Positions 1 through 6,650 of a stretch of 11,781 bases of DNA are shown here, one piece after another; the first letter of the stretch is position 1; every line of letters begins with the position of its first letter. The stretch spans positions 1-11,781 of the forward strand of contig CALBSY010000399.1 of NCBI GenBank assembly GCA_937967725.1. Direction: 5' to 3'. The stretch comes from an uncultured Alphaproteobacteria bacterium (GTDB lineage Bacteria > Pseudomonadota > Alphaproteobacteria > Caulobacterales > Aquidulcibacteraceae). The notes below the pieces were generated by a model. That model had not been told where the DNA came from, searched no databases, and was given only the letters and a program-made list of their open reading frames with translations. A program made the position numbers and the translations under genes.

Positions 1-418
1 TCTCCTCATAGCGCCGCGCGCAGCCGATGGCCGCATCGAAGACATGTTCAGCCAGCGCCTGACGCAAGCCTTCGGTCTTCCATATCTGGGTGTGAGTCTC
101 GGAGCCGTGATCGAACGGGTTGACGCCCTTGGCCAGCGCTTCGGGATTACGGAATACGATCAGCTTGTGCTGTTGCGCCGCCGCGTCGCGCATCGCGTAC
201 ATCTCGCGGAATTTCCAAGTCGTATCGATATGCAGCAGCGTGAACGGTTGCGGCGCCGGATAGAACGCCTTTGACGCCAGATGAAGCAGCGCCGCGCTAT
301 CCTTACCCATCGAATAGAGCATGACCGGCCGCTCCGTCTCGGCCGCCGTCTCGCGCAGGATGTGGATGCTTTCCGCTTCGAGCGCTTTGAGGTGGGAGAG
401 TTGCGCCTCAAACGCCAT
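1..418 (-). CDS. cysD: Sulfate adenylyltransferase subunit 2 (CysD/NodP family), 3' end outside window
   Basis: With CysN, this cytosolic subunit makes adenosine 5'-phosphosulfate from ATP and sulfate, the first step of sulfate assimilation and of PAPS supply for sulfation. The 139 visible residues match the N-terminal half of the family (about 300 residues). They include LEAESIHI (13-20), the PP-loop SMGKDSA (36-42) that binds ATP, KAFYP (50-54), DTTWKFREMY (65-74), NPFDHGS (100-106) and KTEGLRQAL (114-122). The ATG at 418-416 gives the family's usual N-terminus. It overlaps the end of the epimerase gene by 11 bases, so translation is probably coupled. The motif that normally reads GGARRDEE reads GCARRYEE here (132-139), an unusual double change near the active site. 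The family call is firm. Whether it serves general sulfur metabolism or glycan sulfation (as NodP does for Nod factor) is open. Confidence 0.93.
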   Translation of the reverse strand, partial: MAFEAQLSHLKALEAESIHILRETAAETERPVMLYSMGKDSAALLHLASKAFYPAPQPFTLLHIDTTWKFREMYAMRDAAAQQHKLIVFRNPEALAKGVNPFDHGSETHTQIWKTEGLRQALAEHVFDAAIGCARRYEE

Positions 419-1418
419 GATAATCCCGATACCACGCGACGAAACGCTTGACGCCTTCCTCAAGCGGCGTTTTCGGCGCAAAGCCCACGTCGCGCGCGAG
501 ATCGCCTACGTCGGCGAACGTTGCGGGCACATCGCCGGGTTGGATCGGAAGCAAATTCCTGATCGCTTTCTTGCCTACGCATTCTTCGATCACTTCGATG
601 AGGCGGTTCACCTTCACCGGCGCGTGGTTGCCGATATTGTAGAGCCGATAAGGGGCGTTCGATGTGGCCGGATCGGGCTTCGCGCCGCTCCAGGCTGGGT
701 CTGCTGCGGCGGTGTGATCGCCGACACGCTCTAGGGCTTCGACGATGTCGTCGATATAGGTGAAGTCCCGTTCCATCTCGCCATTACCAAACACGTCGAT
801 CGGCTCGCCCGCGAGTATGGCGCGCGTAAAGATATAGGGCGCCATGTCTGGGCGTCCCCACGGTCCGTACACGGTGAAGAAGCGCAAGCCGGTGACGGGC
901 AAACCGTAGAGATGGCTGTAAGCGTGCGCGAACAACTCATTCGACTTTTTCGACGCCGCGTAGACGTTGAGCGGATGATCGACGTTTTGATGCACCGAGA
1001 ACGGCGAAGCCGTTACCGCGCCGTAGACAGAACTTGACGACGCATACACGAGATGTTGCACGTCGCTGCTGCGGCATGCTTCAAGCAGATTGAGGAAGCC
1101 CTCGATATTGGCGCGCACATATGCTTGCGGATTGACCAGCGAGTAGCGCACGCCAGGTTGTGCGGCGAGATTGAAGACGCGCTCGAAGCGATGTTCGGCG
1201 AAGAGGCGCGTCAGCGCTAAGCCGTCGCTGAGGTCGATTGGCTCAAAACCAAAGGTGGGTCGCGTGCGCAGCTTGTCGAGCCGCGCCTGCTTCAGGTCAA
1301 CGCTGTAATAATCGCTCAGATTGTCGATGCCGACCACGCTGAGGCCGGCGTCCAGCAAGCGCGCGGCGAGGTGATAGCCTATGAAGCCGGCAGCGCCAGT
1401 GACCAGAACCGGAATCAT
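408..1418 (-). CDS. UDP-glucuronate 4-epimerase (extended SDR)
   Basis: This enzyme most likely interconverts UDP-glucuronate and UDP-galacturonate in the cytosol, feeding uronic acid into the polysaccharide. Numbered from the ATG at 1418, the NAD-binding GAAGFIG is at residues 8-14, NLAAQPGVRYS at 83-93, the serine cluster SSSS at 127-130, the catalytic YAASK at 153-157, and FFTVYGPWGRPDMA at 180-193. That last block and the length (336 residues) are typical of the LpsL/Cap1J-type UDP-glucuronate epimerases. An in-frame TTG lies directly before the ATG, but AAGGA at 1427-1423 is four bases from the ATG and only one from the TTG, so the ATG is preferred. The gene lies 78 bases downstream of the O-antigen ligase gene and its end overlaps cysD. 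A related 4-epimerase acting on another UDP-sugar cannot be excluded. No symbol is given because names (lpsL, cap1J, wbnF, gla) vary between species. Confidence 0.9.
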   Translation of the reverse strand: MIPVLVTGAAGFIGYHLAARLLDAGLSVVGIDNLSDYYSVDLKQARLDKLRTRPTFGFEPIDLSDGLALTRLFAEHRFERVFNLAAQPGVRYSLVNPQAYVRANIEGFLNLLEACRSSDVQHLVYASSSSVYGAVTASPFSVHQNVDHPLNVYAASKKSNELFAHAYSHLYGLPVTGLRFFTVYGPWGRPDMAPYIFTRAILAGEPIDVFGNGEMERDFTYIDDIVEALERVGDHTAAADPAWSGAKPDPATSNAPYRLYNIGNHAPVKVNRLIEVIEECVGKKAIRNLLPIQPGDVPATFADVGDLARDVGFAPKTPLEEGVKRFVAWYRDYHGV

Positions 1419-1422
1419 CAAA

Positions 1423-1427
1423 TCCTT
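1423..1427 (-). promoter_or_regulatory. Ribosome binding site of the UDP-glucuronate epimerase gene
   Basis: On the minus strand AAGGA precedes the ATG at 1418 by four bases. It decides between that ATG and the adjacent in-frame TTG at 1421, which would be only one base away. Confidence 0.6.
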
Positions 1428-1496
1428 GCTTCGGGCGCCGCCATTCGGAACTGGCGTTCGATAGGCGCCGCGGGGCGCAAAAGCAACCGCGCGCGC

Positions 1497-2636
1497 TCAG
1501 GTGGCGGCGGGCCTCGGCAGGAGCGCGCCCGCCAAAGCGGCGGACACAAACATGATCGCCAACCACCACTCAGCCCATAGCCCGTAGCTCACATTCGCCA
1601 CGACGCCGAACGACGCCAGTGTCCCGGCCGCTGCCGCCGCACCCGGGCGGTAGGCGCCGAACACGCGCCCCAGCACACGTCCCCCGACGACTAGCAGCAC
1701 CGCGGCCAGCAATGCGCCAACGAGTCCGGTGTCGAACCACAGGTGGAGGGATGCACTATGCGGGTGCAGCGGTACTTCGCCATGCGCCGGCGCGCGCGCG
1801 GAGTCGAGCCCGTGCCCGAACCATGGCTGTTCGAGAATGCGCGCGCTGGCATAGTCCCAGATGCGTACGCGTTCGGCCCAACTGCGCGGTACTTGCTCGA
1901 GCAGCGCCGGGTTCGCGGAGAACAATGGTGTTGCGAACGGCGCGACGACGAGCCACAGCGCCAGCGCCGATGAGACCGCTGGCGGTCCAAACCGCGGCGC
2001 GGCGTAGGCTGCCGCAAACGCCGCAAGGCCCGCCGCGAAGGCTAGTGTGTTGGCGAATTGGCCGAACTGCAGCGCCACGAAGCCGCCAAGGACGACCGCG
2101 GCGGAAGCCAGGCCCAGCCAGAGCGGGGAGCGCCGGATCAGCAGCGCCGCGACGCTTGTCCATGTGATGGCTAGCAGCACGGTGGCGCCGCGCCCGGTAT
2201 TGCGGAGCAGCTCGCCGGCCGGCTCATCCGGTTGGGCCGCGCGATTGAGCGACAGGTCGGTGGCCGCCTCGATGGTCAGCAGCGCGCCGAGCACCGCAAA
2301 GGCCGCCACGCCGCCCGCCAGGGTCAGCCGGCGGCTGGCGGGCGCGACCGCCGCGGCGGCAAACATCAGGCCGAGCGTTACGATCAGCCCGACCTTGACC
2401 GCCTGGGTGACGGCGCCGGGGTAAGGCGACCAAGCGCTGGCCAATGCGATCCAGGCTGTCAAAGCCAGCAGAAGGACGATTGGCAAGGGCCGTTTTTCAA
2501 TGGCTTGCCGCAACAGCGAAGGGCGAATTGACGCAACGCCGGCAAGGCAAAGCAGGACTGGGACCCCCAGCGCGCCGCCGGCGCCGATTGCAGGCAGTAG
2601 AACAAAGAACGCAGCGCGGGCGATGCCGTCAGCCAT
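1497..2636 (-). CDS. O-antigen ligase / polysaccharide polymerase-like membrane protein (Wzy_C)
   Basis: This is a multi-pass inner-membrane protein of the WaaL/Wzy superfamily. Such proteins transfer undecaprenyl-linked glycan to lipid A core or another acceptor, or polymerise repeat units, on the periplasmic face. The 379 residues are mostly hydrophobic, with about ten likely helices (for example 9-35, 52-68, 82-98, 105-122, 150-167, 173-190, 196-212, 221-236, 300-318, 338-367). The Wzy_C signature lies in a loop between them: RSWAERVRIW (251-260), then PWFGHGLDSAR (271-281), then PLHPHSASLHLW (289-300) with histidines 291, 293 and 298. A conserved arginine and histidine in this loop are needed in characterised WaaL proteins. 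The ATG at 2636 has only a weak GGA upstream. This is the first gene of the minus-strand group leading to the epimerase and cysD. Ligase and polymerase cannot be told apart from sequence alone. Confidence 0.85.
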   Translation of the reverse strand: MADGIARAAFFVLLPAIGAGGALGVPVLLCLAGVASIRPSLLRQAIEKRPLPIVLLLALTAWIALASAWSPYPGAVTQAVKVGLIVTLGLMFAAAAVAPASRRLTLAGGVAAFAVLGALLTIEAATDLSLNRAAQPDEPAGELLRNTGRGATVLLAITWTSVAALLIRRSPLWLGLASAAVVLGGFVALQFGQFANTLAFAAGLAAFAAAYAAPRFGPPAVSSALALWLVVAPFATPLFSANPALLEQVPRSWAERVRIWDYASARILEQPWFGHGLDSARAPAHGEVPLHPHSASLHLWFDTGLVGALLAAVLLVVGGRVLGRVFGAYRPGAAAAAGTLASFGVVANVSYGLWAEWWLAIMFVSAALAGALLPRPAAT

Positions 2637-2652
2637 GGGATCCGAGTTCGAG

Positions 2653-2669
2653 GCGCTGCGGCGCAGCGC
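2653..2669. repeat. Perfect 7-base inverted repeat with 3-base loop
   Basis: GCGCTGC at 2653-2659 and GCAGCGC at 2663-2669 are exact reverse complements around GGC. The repeat lies 17 bases upstream of the ligase start codon on the minus strand. It has no T-run on either side, so it does not look like an intrinsic terminator. It could fold in the ligase leader or be an operator, or it could be chance in GC-rich DNA. Confidence 0.45.
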
Positions 2670-2793
2670 AATCGTTCTGTAGGCAATATTTCAGCATCGT
2701 CACCGGGTAAGTCTTCTTAGAGCTTGGCGCCGCACGGGATTTAAGCTTTGTTACGCCTCTGGCGCGTATAGGGGACCCCGAAGGGACGCGCGC

Positions 2794-2798
2794 GGGAG
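2794..2798 (+). promoter_or_regulatory. Ribosome binding site of the orphan membrane protein gene
   Basis: GGGAG seven bases before the ATG at 2806 is a good Shine-Dalgarno sequence. It supports this being a real, translated gene. Confidence 0.6.
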
Positions 2799-2805
2799 CG
2801 GATGA

Positions 2806-3399
2806 ATGTCGCAAAAGCCGGCTGATTACGGACGAGAAGTCCGGGACACCGTCGTCAAATCTGGACTGACGGGCGTGGCCGCGACCGTGCTCGCCGTGAC
2901 GATCTTCTCGCCCGCTGGATTCGGCGGCTTGGTTGGCACAAGTCTGGCTTCTGGTTTCGGCATCGATCCGAACGCCGCGAGCGCCGACGACCCCTACGCC
3001 AATCTCCCGCCTTTCCCGGCGCCGCTGTCGCAAGACGAACTCTCCGATATCCGCGGCGAACTCGCGCGCACGACCGCATCGCTTGAGATCACACGCGCCG
3101 CTACGGAAGCCAAGATCGAACATATCCGTCGCATAGCGCTGACGTCTGGTGCAGTCACGTTTGCGCCGTTGCCGCAAACAGCGAGCGTCAATCCGAGTCT
3201 TCGCCTGACGCTGAGCGAACCGGCGACGTACGAAGCTCCTGTGCCGGCGCGGGTGCAGGAACCGCGGGTGGCTGCGGCCGCGCCAGCGGCGGAGGTGACG
3301 TCCACGCCCGTGAGCTACGGCGGCAACGTCAACACCGATACGTACCGCGACCCGCATCTAGAACTTGCGGAACTGCTGCTCGCGCACGAGACGTTCTGA
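2806..3399 (+). CDS. Hypothetical single-pass membrane protein with coiled coil
   Basis: I do not recognise this 197-residue protein. A short charged N-terminus (1-19) is followed by one hydrophobic segment at about 20-50, beginning SGLTGVAATVLAVTIF and continuing rich in glycine, alanine and leucine. It has no lipobox, so it is more likely a membrane anchor than a cleaved signal. Then come an acidic and proline-rich stretch (54-74), a charged helix with coiled-coil character beginning LSQDELSDIRGEL (74-112), a proline/alanine-rich linker (120-170), and a short leucine-rich end (185-193). By the positive-inside rule (R10, R13 and K18 before the anchor) the C-terminal part should be periplasmic. 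A good ribosome binding site precedes the ATG. It stands alone: divergent from the ligase and 206 bases before the next operon. The shape recalls membrane-anchored accessory or chain-length proteins, but there is no Wzz signature and no function is assigned. Confidence 0.75.
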   Translation: MSQKPADYGREVRDTVVKSGLTGVAATVLAVTIFSPAGFGGLVGTSLASGFGIDPNAASADDPYANLPPFPAPLSQDELSDIRGELARTTASLEITRAATEAKIEHIRRIALTSGAVTFAPLPQTASVNPSLRLTLSEPATYEAPVPARVQEPRVAAAAPAAEVTSTPVSYGGNVNTDTYRDPHLELAELLLAHETF

Positions 3400-3605
3400 A
3401 CGCAATCCACGACTTTTGGACGGCAGGCGCGGCACGCACTGTGCGCGGTTGCAGCGCATCGCCCAATCCAGCTGATATAGCGCAGCGCGGCCCTCGCAGG
3501 CGCTTTGCGGAAGCTGTGTGGCTCGCTCTCGGATCTTGGTTGCTCTTTGACGGCGGTGCGCCGGCCTAATAACCGGTAGCATGCGTGGGAGACAGGGCGT
3601 GCCTA
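3400..3605 (+). promoter_or_regulatory. Intergenic region upstream of the seven-gene operon, presumed promoter
   Basis: These 206 bases lie between the orphan gene and the first gene of the operon and should carry the operon promoter. The best -35-like element is TTGACG at 3547-3552. An A/T-rich TAATAA at 3567-3572 lies 14 bases beyond it, shorter than usual, so the pair is only suggestive. CCGG at 3561-3564 and 3573-3576 flanks that A/T stretch as a small inverted repeat. An imperfect stem (GCAC/GTGC, 3433-3445) follows the orphan gene but has no T-run. No RNA gene is recognised. Confidence 0.35.
3594..3597 (+). promoter_or_regulatory. Ribosome binding site selecting the SDR start
   Basis: AGGG lies eight bases before the ATG at 3606. 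The alternative in-frame GTG at 3585 has no comparable site, so this decides the start of the SDR gene. Confidence 0.5.
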
Positions 3606-4532
3606 ATGACGAACGCCGAGAGCAAGGCCGAGGCACCTGCCTCAGAAGCAGCGCCCTGCGTGCTGGTTACTGGCGCCTCGGGGTTCATCGGCTCGGCCCT
3701 GGCGCCGGCCCTGGCGTCATCATTTCGGGTGCGCACGGCGCACCGCGCTCCGGAGCATTTGCACGAACAGGCGTTCGCCGTCGGTGATCTGACCGCCGAT
3801 ACCGACTGGCGGGCAGCATTGGAGGGCGCCGACGCCGTCGTCCATCTGGCCGGACCAGCCCACGCGCGCTTCGACCGCGACGCGCTCCGCCGCGCGGTCG
3901 TCGATGGCTCCGCCGCGCTGGTGCGGCAGGCGGCCGATGCCGGCGTACGCCGCTTTGTGTTCGTGAGTTCGATCCACGCTAGCGCCAAACGCACGCACGG
4001 GACGCCGCTTGCCGAGAGTATCGCGCCGCAGCCAGGCGACGCGTATGGGGAGGCCAAACTCGCGGCGGAAGCCGTTGTCATGGCGCGGACGGAGCTGAAC
4101 CCGATCGTGCTGCGCCCGCCGCTGGTTTTCAGCCCGGACGCCAAAGGTAAGTTCGGCCAATTGCTTCGCCTGTTGGACAGCGACATGCCGCTGCCGCTCG
4201 GCGGCGTCGCCAATCGCCGCAATCTCATTTCACTGACCTCGCTGAACGCGGCGATCGCGGCAGTGCTAAACGCGCCGCCGAAGAGTGGCGTGTTCCACGT
4301 TTGCGACGAGCCGGCGGTTTCTACGACGGATATCGCTTCGCTGCTGCGCCAAGGCATGGGACGCGCCCGCCGCTTGTTCACGGCGCCAGGGTTTTCGGCG
4401 CTGGCGCCCCGCGCTCTTGTCGAGAGCCTCGAGGTGGACGCCAGCCAGTTCCGCGGCGTCTTTGGTAACACCGGCGTCAATGTCCGCGACGCGCTGATCG
4501 CCTGCGGCCGGGATTGGAAGCAGCGGCGATGA
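3606..4532 (+). CDS. NAD-dependent epimerase/4-keto reductase, extended SDR (WbpV/WreQ-like)
   Basis: This is a 308-residue sugar-nucleotide SDR acting in the cytosol. It shows VLVTGASGFIG (19-29, dinucleotide binding), VVHLAGPAH (78-86), FVSSIHA (119-125), catalytic YGEAK (147-151) and VLRPPLVFSP (168-177). NRRNLISLTSLNAAI (203-217) resembles the block seen in the WbpV/WreQ group, which reduces UDP-4-keto-6-deoxy-HexNAc to UDP-QuiNAc or its C4 epimer. Some members are annotated as UDP-glucose or UDP-GlcNAc 4-epimerases, so the substrate is not settled. No partner 4,6-dehydratase of the WbpM type is in the window. It would be expected nearby if the reductase reading is right. The ATG at 3606 is preferred over the GTG at 3585 because of its ribosome binding site. 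This is the first gene of the operon, and its stop overlaps the next start by ATGA. Confidence 0.85.
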   Translation: MTNAESKAEAPASEAAPCVLVTGASGFIGSALAPALASSFRVRTAHRAPEHLHEQAFAVGDLTADTDWRAALEGADAVVHLAGPAHARFDRDALRRAVVDGSAALVRQAADAGVRRFVFVSSIHASAKRTHGTPLAESIAPQPGDAYGEAKLAAEAVVMARTELNPIVLRPPLVFSPDAKGKFGQLLRLLDSDMPLPLGGVANRRNLISLTSLNAAIAAVLNAPPKSGVFHVCDEPAVSTTDIASLLRQGMGRARRLFTAPGFSALAPRALVESLEVDASQFRGVFGNTGVNVRDALIACGRDWKQRR

Positions 4533-5656
4533 GTGCGCCAAAGTTGCTCTTCCTGGCGACGGAGGATTGGTTCGTCCGTTCGCATTTCTTGCCGCTCGTA
4601 CGCCGCGCGCACGCCGAAGGTTATGAGCCTGTCGTGGCGGCCCGCGATTCTGGCGCGCTGGCGGGCGAGGGCGTGCGTGTGATCGATACGCCATTTGCGC
4701 GCGGTTCGCTGAACCCGTGGCTGCTCCAACGGCAGGTGAGCGAGTTGCGCGCGCTGCTTGCGCGTGAGCGGCCGGCCATTGTCCACGCGATCGCGCTCCG
4801 GCCGGTTCTGCTCATGGCGCTCTCTGGCGCCGACGTGAGCTATGCATTGGCGCTGACCGGCCGCGGCTATCTCGCGGTGAGCGACGCGCTGTGGGTGAAG
4901 GCCATTAGCGCGTGTTTCCGCGGTTTGGTCCGCATGGCGTTGGACAAGCCGGGCCGGGTTCTGCTCGTGGAGAACACGGCCGATCGCGCGTGGATCGAAG
5001 GCGGACGGGCGCTCCCGGATGATCGCGTGGTTCTTATGCCGGGGGCGGGCGTAGAGGCAGACCTGGTCCAAACGCCCCAGTTCACGCCGCCGCCCATTGT
5101 CGTCGGCGTTGCATCGCGCCTGGTGCGGTCAAAAGGCATCGACTTGGCGGTCGCGGCGCTACAGCGTTTGCGCGCGGAGGGACTGGATATCGAACTCCGC
5201 ATCGCCGGCGCCGTCGATCCGGACAACCCTGAGCGCGTGAGCGAGGCGGATCTGCTCGCTTGGCGCGCCGCGCCAGGCGTTTCGCTGCTCGGCCGCGTGA
5301 CGGACATCGATGCGTTCTGGGCCGGTTGTCACATCGCATGCCTCCCCTCTCGCGGCGGGGAGGGGTTGCCGCGCATGTTGCTGGAGGCTGCGGCTCGTGG
5401 CCGGGCAATTGTGACGACGGATGTGCCTGGTTGTTCGGATTTCGTGTCGCACGGCGAAACGGGATTGATCGCGCCGCCGGAGAACGCCGAAGCGCTGGCC
5501 GCGGCGCTGAAGCAGCTCGCGCAAAGTGGCGATCAACGCCAGCGCCTCGCGGACGCCGGATTGTCGCGTGTGCGTTCCGGCTACACGGTTCAACACAGCG
5601 CCGACGCCGCAGCCGAAGCCTGGCGAGCCATCGCGCATGCGAGCGCGTCGTCATGA
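4529..5656 (+). CDS. Glycosyltransferase family 4 (GT-B fold)
   Basis: This 375-residue GT4 transferase adds one sugar to the lipid-linked glycan on the cytosolic face of the membrane. The N-terminal acceptor domain covers about 1-185, with VHAIALRPVLLM (85-96) and LALTGRGY (107-114). The latter pattern is common in GT4 enzymes that act on undecaprenyl-linked sugars. The nucleotide-sugar domain follows: GVASRLVRSKG (193-203), then PSRGGEGLPRMLLEAAARG (273-291), which carries the E-x7-E pair (E278, E286), then GCSDFV (301-306) and GETGLI (309-314). The ATG at 4529 overlaps the previous stop (ATGA) and has GGAAG (4516-4520) eight bases upstream. A longer start at TTG 4514 is rejected. The donor sugar cannot be read from the sequence. 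The product of the preceding SDR is a reasonable guess. Confidence 0.9.
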   Translation: MSAPKLLFLATEDWFVRSHFLPLVRRAHAEGYEPVVAARDSGALAGEGVRVIDTPFARGSLNPWLLQRQVSELRALLARERPAIVHAIALRPVLLMALSGADVSYALALTGRGYLAVSDALWVKAISACFRGLVRMALDKPGRVLLVENTADRAWIEGGRALPDDRVVLMPGAGVEADLVQTPQFTPPPIVVGVASRLVRSKGIDLAVAALQRLRAEGLDIELRIAGAVDPDNPERVSEADLLAWRAAPGVSLLGRVTDIDAFWAGCHIACLPSRGGEGLPRMLLEAAARGRAIVTTDVPGCSDFVSHGETGLIAPPENAEALAAALKQLAQSGDQRQRLADAGLSRVRSGYTVQHSADAAAEAWRAIAHASASS

Positions 5657-6582
5657 GTGGGAAGCTCGCCGCGGGCATTGTCGCGTTCCGCTCCGATCCG
5701 GATCTGCTCTTGCCGTTGGTACGCAGGCTGGCAGGGGAAACTACGGCGCTGTTCGTGTTTGTGAACGGTCCGATGGAGCGCGAAACGCTGCAAGCGTTGC
5801 GCGGCACGCCTGCGGCGATCATCGAGTCGCAGTACAATCTAGGCGTCGGCGAAGCATTGAATCAGCTGGTGCTGCACGCGATTGTCGCCGGTTTCACGCG
5901 GCTTGCTGTGTTCGACGATGATTCCTGCTTGCCGGCGGGTGCGATTGCAAAGCTCGCGCGTACGATGGACGAACTCGAGGCGGCGGGGGAGAAGCCCGCT
6001 GTGGTTGGGCCGAGGATCGTGTCGCCGGCCGCGGCGTCGGAGACTTACCGGCCCCCGCGTTATTTCGAGGTACGCGGCAAGACCCACGATGCGGCGCGTG
6101 GCGTGCGCTACGTGATTACCTCCGGCTCGCTTATCAATCTCGATGTTTTCCGCCACGTCGGCCGCTTTCGCAGCGACTTTTTCATCGACGCGATCGACAC
6201 CGAGTGGTGTTTCCGTGTTTGGCGCCGTGGCTATTCGTGCTGGGCCGATCGCAGCATCGAGATGGAGCATCGCATCGGGGCAGGCGTGACGCGCCGGACG
6301 ATTCTCGGCCGCGGCTTTCCCAAGCAGCCGCCCATGCGCCTCTATGCCTATGTGCGCAACCAGGTTTATTGCTTGCGCTTGCCGCATCTGCCGCTCTGGT
6401 GGCGCGGGTTGCTCGGTGCGCACCTGGTGCGGTTGTGCGGAGCTCACTGGCTGGATGCGCAGGACAAACGTGAGATGCGCCGTCTGCTCGCCAGCGCCGT
6501 GGGCGATGGCATGGCGGGCCGCCTCGGACCCCCGGCCCAAGCTCAGGACGTTGCGCGCATCGATGCTGGCGCGCGAGGATGA
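5653..6582 (+). CDS. Glycosyltransferase family 2, rhamnosyltransferase-like
   Basis: This 309-residue GT-A transferase resembles the L-rhamnosyltransferase group (RfbF-type). Matching blocks are GIVAFRSDPDLLLPLV (8-23), YNLGVGEALNQ (61-71), the metal-binding region LAVFDDDSCLP (84-94), VITSGSLINLDVFRHVG (154-170), and FFIDAIDTEWCFRVWRRGY (176-194), followed by EMEHRIG (203-209). In this group the metal motif usually reads DQDS, whereas here it is DDDS. The gene stands immediately before rmlC, so dTDP-L-rhamnose is the likely donor. The open frame extends far upstream inside the GT4 gene, but the ATG at 5653 overlaps the GT4 stop by ATGA and gives the family's usual N-terminus. It has no clear ribosome binding site and is probably translated by coupling. 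Its own stop overlaps another ATG at 6579 (see the short frame there). Confidence 0.88.
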   Translation: MSGKLAAGIVAFRSDPDLLLPLVRRLAGETTALFVFVNGPMERETLQALRGTPAAIIESQYNLGVGEALNQLVLHAIVAGFTRLAVFDDDSCLPAGAIAKLARTMDELEAAGEKPAVVGPRIVSPAAASETYRPPRYFEVRGKTHDAARGVRYVITSGSLINLDVFRHVGRFRSDFFIDAIDTEWCFRVWRRGYSCWADRSIEMEHRIGAGVTRRTILGRGFPKQPPMRLYAYVRNQVYCLRLPHLPLWWRGLLGAHLVRLCGAHWLDAQDKREMRRLLASAVGDGMAGRLGPPAQAQDVARIDAGARG

Positions 6583-6596
6583 CGGCTTTCGGCTGA
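6579..6596 (+). other. Five-codon coupled mini-frame ahead of rmlC
   Basis: The ATG at 6579 overlaps the preceding stop as ATGA, like the other starts in this operon, and is in the same frame as rmlC. It meets TGA at 6594 after five codons (MTAFG). It may be a relic of an older start, a leader peptide, or chance. Confidence 0.35.
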
Positions 6597-6650
6597 ACTG
6601 TTAAAGGCAGGCTGCGGCAACTTCGCCGCGACTTGCCTTGGCCGCGCGGT

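Larger units (their letters stand above)
2637..2805. promoter_or_regulatory. Divergent intergenic region, presumed promoters in both directions
   Basis: These 169 bases separate the divergent ligase and orphan-protein genes, so promoters for both are expected here by position. The stretch around 2687-2760 is richer in A and T than its surroundings. I do not see a convincing -35/-10 pair. TTGTTA (2748-2753) and TATAGG (2767-2772) face the plus-strand gene but are only 13 bases apart, which is too close. A perfect 7-base inverted repeat at 2653-2669 lies in the presumed leader of the ligase gene. Confidence 0.4.

Noticed and set aside
1419..1421. TTG as start of the UDP-glucuronate epimerase
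   Set aside because: It is one base from the AAGGA site, whereas the following ATG is four bases from it and gives the normal N-terminus.
2748..2772. TTGTTA and TATAGG as a promoter for the orphan gene
   Set aside because: The spacing of 13 bases is too short for a standard promoter. It is kept only as a remark in the intergenic entry.
2629..3357. 242-codon open frame on the minus strand
   Set aside because: Antisense to the orphan gene and arginine-rich. The plus-strand frame has a good ribosome binding site, a membrane segment and a sensible composition, so the minus frame is treated as a shadow.
3433..3445. GCAC/GTGC stem after the orphan gene, considered as an intrinsic terminator
   Set aside because: The stem is short, extends only with a bulge, and is not followed by a run of T.
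3566..5071. 501-codon open frame on the minus strand
   Set aside because: It lies antisense to the SDR and GT4 genes, which carry clear motifs. Its protein is arginine/alanine-rich without recognisable domains, as expected for a shadow frame in GC-rich DNA.
5341..5363. Inverted repeat CCTCCCC / GGGGAGG within the GT4 gene, considered as a terminator or repeat element
   Set aside because: It coincides with the codons for the conserved PSRGGEG motif and has no T-run. Protein constraint explains it.
5260..5652. Long N-terminal extension of the rhamnosyltransferase-like protein inside the GT4 gene
   Set aside because: The extension is an arginine-rich off-frame reading of the GT4 gene. The family N-terminus begins at the coupled ATG at 5653.
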